In this document: positions 5,728-10,692 of the stretch, piece after piece
Layout: each line of letters opens with the position of its first letter
Numbering within the stretch: the first letter of the stretch is position 1
Assembly (NCBI GenBank): GCA_038259365.1
Contig: JBBSOW010000105.1
Location: forward strand, 1 to 10,692
Reading direction: 5' to 3'
Length of the DNA: 10,692 nt
DNA from: JBBSOW01 sp038259365
GTDB taxonomy: Bacteria > Actinomycetota > Actinomycetes > Propionibacteriales > Propionibacteriaceae
Notes under the pieces: model-generated
Databases searched by the model: none
Seen by the model: the letters and a program-made list of their open reading frames with translations, nothing else
Told to the model about the DNA's origin: nothing
Made by a program: the position numbers and the translations under genes

Positions 5728-6852
5728 CTAGATGCGATCCAACCCGTCGGCCAGTCGGGCGACGCAGCCGCCGACGTCGGCCCACTTGTCCAGGCCGAAC
5801 AGCCCGAGCCGGAAGGTCTGGAAGCCCTCGGGTTCGTCGCAGAACAGCGGCACCCCCGCGGCGGCCTGGATCCCCACCCGTTTGAACGCGGCGGCCGAGG
5901 ACATTTCGGGATCGTCGGTGTAGCTGACCACGACGCTGGGGGAGGCGAACGGCGCCGCCGCCACGGAGGCGAAGCCGCGCTCGGCGAGGAGCGCGCGGAC
6001 GCCGGCGCCCAGGGCGCGCTGGCGCTCGCGCAGATGGCCCAATCCGGCGTCGACGGTCTCGCGCATCACCGCGGTGTTGTGGCGCATGGTGTCGGTGGGC
6101 ATCGTGGAGTGGTAGGCGGGTTTGCCGTCCACGTAACCGTCGGCGATGGAGAGCCACTTCTTCAGGTCGGCGGAGAAGGTCGTCGAGGTGGTCGCCGCTA
6201 CGGCCGCCCGGGCGCGCTCGTTCAGCATGACGAAGCCCGTGCCGGGGCGCCCGCTCCACCCCTTCTGCGGCGCGCTGATCAGCACGTCGACGAACGTATC
6301 CGCCATGTCGACCCAAAGCGCACCCGAGGCGATGCAGTCCAAGACGAAGATGCCGCCGACCGCGCGCGTCGCCTGACCGACCGCGCGAAGGTAGTCGTCG
6401 TCGAGCAGGATCCCGCTGGCGGTCTCGACGTGCGGGGCGAACACCACCTCGGGCCGCTTGGATTCGATCGCGGCGACGACCTCCTCGATCGGCGTCGGGG
6501 AGAATGCGGCGGTGGGGCCGTCCTCGCTCGGGGATGCCTTGAGCACCGTCAGTCGATCGGTGATCGAGCCCATCTCGATGATCTGGCTCCAGCGATAGGA
6601 GAAGAACCCGTTGCGCAGGACCAGGCAGCGCTTGCCGGTGCCGAGTTGGCGAGCCACGGCCTCCATGGCCGCCGTGCCACCCCCGGGAACGATCGCGACG
6701 CCCTCGCCGCGGTAGGCCTCGCGCAGCGTCGACAAAGTCGAGCGCATCACCTCGACGAAGACGGCGGACATGTGGTTCAGCCCCCGGTCGGTGAAGACCA
6801 CCGAGTATTCCAGCAGGCCGTCGGGATCGACATCGTCGCGGAGTCCAGGCAT
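5728..6852 (-). CDS. Class V PLP-dependent aminotransferase, 374 aa
   Basis: Fold-type I PLP enzyme of aminotransferase class V (alanine-glyoxylate / serine-glyoxylate / phosphoserine aminotransferase group). Visible marks include VPGGGTAAMEAVA near residue 58 (phosphate-binding region), FAPHVETASGIL (about 138-149), FVLDCIASGALWVD with Asp172 for the PLP ring nitrogen, and SAPQKGWSGRPG with Lys197 as the predicted Schiff-base lysine. The C-terminal small domain includes VGIQAAAGVPLFC and FRLGLFGLDKW. Length is normal for the family. The amino donor and acceptor cannot be read from the sequence. The start is taken as ATG 6852 rather than GTG 6858, because a TAGGCT -10 box ends at 6859 and GTG 6858 would lie upstream of the expected transcription start. 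It is convergent with the epimerase-HAD gene (31 bases apart, no clear terminator) and divergent from proS. Confidence 0.87.
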   Translation of the reverse strand: MPGLRDDVDPDGLLEYSVVFTDRGLNHMSAVFVEVMRSTLSTLREAYRGEGVAIVPGGGTAAMEAVARQLGTGKRCLVLRNGFFSYRWSQIIEMGSITDRLTVLKASPSEDGPTAAFSPTPIEEVVAAIESKRPEVVFAPHVETASGILLDDDYLRAVGQATRAVGGIFVLDCIASGALWVDMADTFVDVLISAPQKGWSGRPGTGFVMLNERARAAVAATTSTTFSADLKKWLSIADGYVDGKPAYHSTMPTDTMRHNTAVMRETVDAGLGHLRERQRALGAGVRALLAERGFASVAAAPFASPSVVVSYTDDPEMSSAAAFKRVGIQAAAGVPLFCDEPEGFQTFRLGLFGLDKWADVGGCVARLADGLDRI

Positions 6853-6858
6853 GCGCAC

Positions 6859-6864
6859 AGCCTA
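6859..6864 (-). promoter_or_regulatory. -10 box for the aminotransferase gene (probable leaderless transcript)
   Basis: TAGGCT on the minus strand fits the actinobacterial TANNNT pattern and ends six bases before ATG 6852, so transcription should start at or next to the ATG. There is no ribosome site upstream. No clear -35 is seen. Confidence 0.45.
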
Positions 6865-6912
6865 GGCGACGGAGCGGGCCGGAAGGGTTGGCCATCGACA
6901 ATCGCGCGCCGG

Positions 6913-6918
6913 TAGTCT
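6913..6918 (+). promoter_or_regulatory. -10 box for proS (probable leaderless transcript)
   Basis: TAGTCT fits TANNNT and ends six bases before GTG 6925. A poor -35 candidate, TTGGCC, lies at 6888-6893 with a 19-base spacer. No Shine-Dalgarno sequence precedes the GTG, which supports a leaderless mRNA starting at that codon. Confidence 0.5.
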
Positions 6919-6924
6919 GCTGCG

Positions 6925-8700
6925 GTGATCACCCGCATGAGCCAACTGTTCGTAAGGACCCTTCGAGACGATCCCGCCGACGCCGAGGTGCCCAGCCACC
7001 GTTGGCTCGTGCGCGCCGGTTATATCCGTCGGGTGGCGCCCGGCATCTACTCCTGGCTGCCGCTGGGGTTGAAGGTGCTGCGCAAGATCGAGGCCATCGT
7101 GCGCGAGGAAATGGACGCGATCGGCGCCCAGGAGGTGCACTTCCCCGCCATCCTGCCCGCCGAGCCCTACCAGGCGAGTGGGCGTTGGACCGACTACGGC
7201 CAGAACGTCTTCCGGCTGCAGGACCGCAAGGGTGGTGACTACATGCTGGGACCCACCCACGAAGAATTCTTCACCCTCATGGTGAAGGACCTCTACTCCT
7301 CCTACAAGGATCTGCCGCTCTCGCTGTACCAGGTGCAGATCAAGTACCGCGACGAGGCCCGTCCCCGCGCCGGACTGCTGCGCGGCCGCGAGTTCATCAT
7401 GAAGGATTCCTACTCCTTCGACATCGACGACGCCGGGCTGCAGGCCGCCTACGATCGGCACCGCCGGGCCTACGTCAAGGTATTCGACAGGCTCGGGTTC
7501 GCCTACGTCATCGTGCAGGCGACCTCGGGCGCCATGGGTGGTTCGGCCTCGGAGGAATTCCTGGCCGTGGCGCCCAACGGCGAGGACACCTTCGTCCGCT
7601 GCTCGAGCTGTGACTACGCCGCCAACATCGAGGCCGTCGAGGTCGCGCGCCCCGCGGCCCAGGGCTGGGACGACGTTCCCGCCGCCCACGCCGAGGACAC
7701 CCCGGAAACACCGACGATCGAGTCGCTCGTCGAGATGCTGAACGAGCGTCATCCCCGCCCCGACCGGGCGTGGGAGGCCCGCGACACGCTGAAGAACGTG
7801 ATCGTGAAGCTCAACCATCCCGACGGCACTGTGGAGCCCGTGGCCATCGGTGTCCCCGGAGACCGCGACGTCGACATCGCGCGGCTGGAGGGCCAGCTGG
7901 AGCCCACCACCGTGGGGCCCTTCGAGGAGGGTGACTTCGCCAAGTCCGAGGCGCTCGTCAAGGGCTACATCGGTCCGGGCGCGCTCGGCTCCGAATCGGC
8001 GTCGAAGATCCGCTTCCTCGTGGACCCCAGGATCGTTGACGGCACCCGTTGGGTCACCGGCGCAAACGAGCCCGGCCGCCACGTCATCGATCTCGTGGCC
8101 GGGCGCGATTTCACCGCCGACGGCTTCATCGAGGCAGCCGAGGTGCGCGACGGGGACCCCTGCCCGCGTTGCGAGGGCACGCTGTCCAGACAGCGCGGCA
8201 TCGAGATGGGCCACATCTTTCAGCTCGGTCGCAAGTACGCCGACGCGCTTGGGCTCAGGGTGCTCGACCCGAACGGCAAGCTCGTGACCGTCACCATGGG
8301 CTCCTACGGCATCGGCGTCACCCGCGCCGTCGCCGCCGTGGCCGAGGGGACCTGCGACGAGTTGGGGCTCAGCTGGCCCCGCGAGCTGGCGCCCTTCGAC
8401 GTGCAGATCGTGGCCACCGGCAAGGACGTCGCTGTGTTCGCCGCGGCCGAGAACCTGGCCGGCGAGCTGGACGAGGCCGGAATCTCGGTGCTCTACGACG
8501 ACCGTAAAGCCAGCCCCGGGGTCAAGTTCGCCGACGCCGAGGTGATGGGCATGCCCACCAGCGTCGTCGTCGGCCGCGGCCTTGCCAGTGGGGTCGTCGA
8601 GCTGCGCGACCGCGCCAGCGGCGAGCGTCGCGAGGTGCCCGTCGAGGAGGCGCTCGGGCAGGTTGTCGCCGTCGTGCACGGCCGCCCCACCCTCGTCTAA
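6925..8700 (+). CDS. proS: Prolyl-tRNA synthetase, bacterial type with INS editing domain, 591 aa
   Basis: This cytoplasmic class II synthetase charges tRNA-Pro with proline. The N-terminus (MITRMSQLFVRTLRDDP, then VPSHRWLVRAGYIRR) is the standard actinobacterial ProS start. Motif 1 region is FPAILPAEPYQASGRW (from about residue 73). Motif 2 is RDEARPRAGLLRGREF running into MKDSYSFD (K160). The bacterial INS editing domain spans about residues 235-400, including VKLNHPDGTVEPVAIGVPGD. CxxC pairs lie at 226/229 and 413/416, on either side of it. Motif 3 is VTMGSYGIGVTR (about 455-466). The anticodon-binding domain runs from PFDVQIVATGKD to the end, with YDDRKASPGVKF. Length agrees with the family. 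GTG 6925 is preferred over ATG 6937 because MITRMS is conserved in the family and the -10 box is correctly placed for it. A TauE/SafE gene follows after 17 bases. Confidence 0.97.
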   Translation: MITRMSQLFVRTLRDDPADAEVPSHRWLVRAGYIRRVAPGIYSWLPLGLKVLRKIEAIVREEMDAIGAQEVHFPAILPAEPYQASGRWTDYGQNVFRLQDRKGGDYMLGPTHEEFFTLMVKDLYSSYKDLPLSLYQVQIKYRDEARPRAGLLRGREFIMKDSYSFDIDDAGLQAAYDRHRRAYVKVFDRLGFAYVIVQATSGAMGGSASEEFLAVAPNGEDTFVRCSSCDYAANIEAVEVARPAAQGWDDVPAAHAEDTPETPTIESLVEMLNERHPRPDRAWEARDTLKNVIVKLNHPDGTVEPVAIGVPGDRDVDIARLEGQLEPTTVGPFEEGDFAKSEALVKGYIGPGALGSESASKIRFLVDPRIVDGTRWVTGANEPGRHVIDLVAGRDFTADGFIEAAEVRDGDPCPRCEGTLSRQRGIEMGHIFQLGRKYADALGLRVLDPNGKLVTVTMGSYGIGVTRAVAAVAEGTCDELGLSWPRELAPFDVQIVATGKDVAVFAAAENLAGELDEAGISVLYDDRKASPGVKFADAEVMGMPTSVVVGRGLASGVVELRDRASGERREVPVEEALGQVVAVVHGRPTLV

Positions 8701-8717
8701 AACAGCGGGCACTGGCG

Positions 8718-9512
8718 TTGAACGGGGTCGAGATCTCGGCTCACGTGGTCGTGGCCTTGGTCCTCACCGCGTTCGCGGCCGGATGGATCGACGCCGTGGT
8801 GGGCGGCGGCGGGTTGGTGCAGCTGCCCGCCCTGATCATCGCGCTGCCCGAGACTGTCTCGGTTCCGGAGATCTCGGCCACGAACAAGACGTCCTCGGTG
8901 GCTGGCACGCTGATGGCGGGTATCACCTACCTGCGGAACGTGCGGTTGGATTGGCGCTCGATGCTGCCGTTGATGGCGTGTGCCTTCGTCGGTTCCAGCA
9001 TCGGCGCCCAGCTGGTGCAGTTCCTGCCGCGGGAGTACTTCACCCCGATCGTGTTCGCGGCCATCGTCGGCGTGGGCGTCTACACCTGGCGTCGTCCGCA
9101 GCTCGGGCAGCTCAACTCGCTCCACCACAGCGGAGCGGCTCACTACGCTCGGACCGCCGGCATCGGGGGCGGAGTGGGAATCTACGACGGCTTCGTCGGG
9201 CCTGGCACCGGGACCTTCTTCATCATCTTGCTGGTGGCCGTGCTGGGCTACGGGTTCCTGGAGGCCAGCGCCCAGGCCAAGCTCGCGAACCTCGCCACCA
9301 ACGTCGCGGCCCTCTCGGTGTTCGCCTGGAACGGGCAGCTGCTGCTGGCCTTGGGCGGGGCCATGGCCGCCGCGAACTTCTGCGGCGGTTTCGTCGGCGC
9401 CAAGACGGCCATCAAGCACGGCAACGGCTTCATCCGCAAGGTGTTCCTGGTCGTCCTCGCGGTGCTCGCCCTCAAGCTGGGCTACGACTCGCTCATGTTG
9501 TTGATTGGTTAG
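8718..9512 (+). CDS. TauE/SafE-family integral membrane exporter, 264 aa
   Basis: A hydrophobic protein with about seven to eight membrane segments and two related halves, as in the TauE/SafE (DUF81) family. The first half has AGWIDAVVGGGGLVQLPALI (residues 21-40) and ATNKTSSVAGTL. The second half has GIGGGVGIYDGFVGPGTGTFF (from about residue 144) and AKLANLATNVAALSVF. Both glycine-rich signatures are intact. Family members export sulfite, sulfoacetate or other small organic anions across the cytoplasmic membrane; the substrate here is unknown. TTG 8718 is used as the start: it is the only usual start codon between the proS stop and the first membrane helix in this frame, although its ribosome site is weak. 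It probably shares the proS transcript. The pairing with proS is not an obvious functional link. Confidence 0.88.
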   Translation: MNGVEISAHVVVALVLTAFAAGWIDAVVGGGGLVQLPALIIALPETVSVPEISATNKTSSVAGTLMAGITYLRNVRLDWRSMLPLMACAFVGSSIGAQLVQFLPREYFTPIVFAAIVGVGVYTWRRPQLGQLNSLHHSGAAHYARTAGIGGGVGIYDGFVGPGTGTFFIILLVAVLGYGFLEASAQAKLANLATNVAALSVFAWNGQLLLALGGAMAAANFCGGFVGAKTAIKHGNGFIRKVFLVVLAVLALKLGYDSLMLLIG

Positions 9513-9521
9513 GTGTCCGCA

Positions 9522-9561
9522 GCACTCGCGCTCAGGGGCCATCGCACTCGCGCTCAGGGGC
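9522..9561. repeat. Two direct copies of an 18-bp repeat, 22-bp period
   Basis: GCACTCGCGCTCAGGGGC occurs at 9522-9539 and exactly again at 9544-9561, separated by CATC. It lies just after the TauE stop. The second copy contains the stop codon of the HNH remnant on the opposite strand (TGA inside CCCCTGAGCG). Confidence 0.9.
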
Positions 9562-10676
9562 TCTCGCCGAGTCCGGAGTGCTCGGACAGCCGGTCGAGGG
9601 TGAAGTTGATGGGTCCACCGCCCTCTTCAGTTTCTCGATCGAAACTTCTCGATCTAAACCGGACTTCTTTGATGCCGTCCGGTTGCTCACCGATGGTGTG
9701 GACATAGCCGGCATGGTGAATTCTGCGGTGATGCTTCGAACATAACGGGATCGCCTGGTCCAGGTCGGTCCTGCCGCCGTCTTGCCATGGCTGTCGGTGG
9801 TGAAGCTCGGACCAGGCATAAGGGCGGTCACACCCGAGCGTGGCCCACGTCGCTACCCGCGACCTTGAGCTGCCCGCGGAGCTGGTCGAGCCCCATCGTG
9901 ACGACCACTGTGGCGGCGACTTTGCCGTGGAGATGCTCGGCGGGCAGGTGTTCGAGGAGTTCGACCAGCGCGAGGCCGTACTCGTGCCCCCAGTCGGCGG
10001 CGTGGTCTTCGGTTTTGGTCCAGGTGCGGCCGTCCTCGTGGGCGGCACGCATTGCGGCCCGCCGGGGCGCGCTGATCTGCTGGACCGCCTTGCGCAAGAC
10101 TGACGCGGCGAACGTCGGCACCGTGAAATGCCCTGTGGTGGTGCCGTCGTCGTTGTCGTGCATCGACAGTTTCGTCTTCGCCAGCGCGACCTCTTCGGCC
10201 GTGCGCACCACCCGGTTCTCATGCTCATCGGCCTCCACGATCGAGCGCCCAGCGATCTCCACCGCGCGACGCGACACCTTGCGCAGTGTCGCCGGATCCA
10301 CGGTCTTGGCCTGCTCGGTCAACACCGTCTCCACCCGGTCCCGCTCGGCGGCCGACAGCCCGGGCGGCAGCTGCTTGGCCGCCGTCGCGATGACCTCGGC
10401 GTGCTGAACGCTGATCAACCCGTCGGCGAGGGCGTCTCCGGCGTGTGTCAGGGACTCCAATGACGAGGCTAGCCGGACGCTTCGGGCGGCTTCGGCGCCG
10501 CCTACCCGGGACTCCCTGGCTACCCAGGCGCCGACATCGGCGAGCCCGTCAGCGACACCGGCCAGCGACCGTGTCGACGCCGTGACCACCTTCAACCGCA
10601 ACCATTGCAGCCGATTGATCGTCTCGTCGATCGAACGTATCGCTTCTGCGGTTTCCCGTTCGGCAAGTCGTTCCAT
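9554..10676 (-). pseudogene. DUF222 / HNH endonuclease (13E12-repeat family), broken by an internal deletion
   Basis: The N-terminal part (ATG 10676 down to a stop at 9828) encodes a DUF222 domain: MERLAERETAEAIRSIDETI, with LPPGLSAAERDRVETVL, VDPATLRKVSRRAVEIAG and HGKVAATVVVTMGLDQLRG. It ends abruptly after GSDVGH. In another frame, from about 9835 to 9554, lies the HNH nuclease end: CDRPYAWSELHHRQPWQDGGRTDL and LCSKHHRRIHHAGY. Intact relatives carry roughly 55-60 residues between these parts (an AGxxRRLAC..GIIP...LGG....LDLGR..RLF.. segment), which are absent here. So an out-of-frame deletion near 9828-9840 split the gene. The HNH His residues remain but cannot be translated with DUF222. 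Such proteins are multicopy in many actinobacteria and are thought to be mobile or selfish. ATG 10676 matches the family start, but the frame is open to the window edge with a TTG at 10682. Confidence 0.82.
9632..9659. repeat. 14-bp imperfect tandem repeat inside the HNH remnant
   Basis: TTCTCGATCGAAAC at 9632-9645 is followed directly by TTCTCGATCTAAAC at 9646-9659, with one difference. In the HNH frame this stretch reads RFRSRSFDRET. It looks like a small slippage duplication in a gene no longer under selection. Confidence 0.75.
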
Positions 10677-10692
10677 GCTCAATCGTCGCCAA

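Noticed and set aside
6853..6858. GTG 6858 as the aminotransferase start.
   Set aside because: It lies directly against the -10 box, upstream of the expected transcription start; ATG 6852 fits a leaderless start.
5338..6915. A 525-codon plus-strand open frame across the HAD end and the aminotransferase.
   Set aside because: It lies opposite the aminotransferase, whose catalytic motifs are clear, and has a biased composition without domains.
6862..8712. A 616-codon open frame on the minus strand opposite proS.
   Set aside because: It is the antisense of a strongly conserved synthetase. Its Gly/Val/His-rich composition is typical of a high-GC shadow frame, and no domain is recognisable.
9571..9587. 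Hairpin GTCCG/CGGAC as a terminator for the proS-exporter unit.
   Set aside because: A five-base stem with no T-run, lying inside the HNH remnant, is not enough to call a terminator.
8582..9745. A 387-codon plus-strand frame overlapping proS and the exporter gene.
   Set aside because: The overlapped frames encode recognised ProS and TauE/SafE proteins; this one is Arg/Gly-rich and matches nothing.
1..10692. CRISPR array, tRNA or rRNA genes.
   Set aside because: No regularly spaced repeats beyond the single 18-bp pair and no RNA gene signatures were found on either strand.

Overview
This is a high-GC window from a Gram-positive actinomycete. The evidence is leaderless-style promoters, GTG and TTG starts, a bacterial-type ProS with the actinobacterial N-terminus, and a DUF222/HNH (13E12-repeat family) gene. 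A lineage such as Propionibacteriales or Corynebacteriales/Mycobacteriales is plausible, but the genus cannot be fixed from the sequence alone.

Left block (1-2602, minus strand): a tightly overlapping three-gene operon. It holds an ECF-type sigma factor, a 196-residue anti-sigma-like protein without zinc ligands, and the TPR-rich N-terminal 476 residues of a large protein that runs off the left edge and is probably a TPR-CHAT protease. The genes overlap by 8 and 4 bases, so the products are probably made together. The layout recalls the sigma / inhibitor / TPR-CHAT module attached to type III-E CRISPR (Craspase) loci, but nothing in this window resembles CRISPR.

Middle block (2603-5696, plus strand): a partly ruined small-molecule or sugar locus. 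After a strong ribosome binding site comes the first 16 codons of a PIG-L/LmbE deacetylase, which has lost one base exactly at the catalytic His codon. Then come about 300 bases of unidentified mixed-frame sequence, a 48-bp nearly perfect palindrome, and the frameshifted C-terminal part of an ATP-grasp ligase. The ATP-grasp remnant ends in an ATGA overlap with an intact gene that fuses a UDP-GlcNAc 2-epimerase-like domain to a HAD phosphatase domain. The apparent original order was deacetylase, then ATP-grasp ligase, then epimerase-HAD; only the last is still intact.

Housekeeping block (5728-9512): a class V PLP-dependent aminotransferase on the minus strand diverges from proS (prolyl-tRNA synthetase) on the plus strand. 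Both have a TANNNT -10 box exactly six bases before the chosen start codon, which suggests back-to-back leaderless promoters. A TauE/SafE-family membrane exporter follows proS after 17 bases and is probably co-transcribed.

Right block (9513-10692): a pair of 18-bp direct repeats, then a minus-strand DUF222/HNH endonuclease gene. That gene has an out-of-frame internal deletion separating its DUF222 part from its HNH part, so it is best called a pseudogene.
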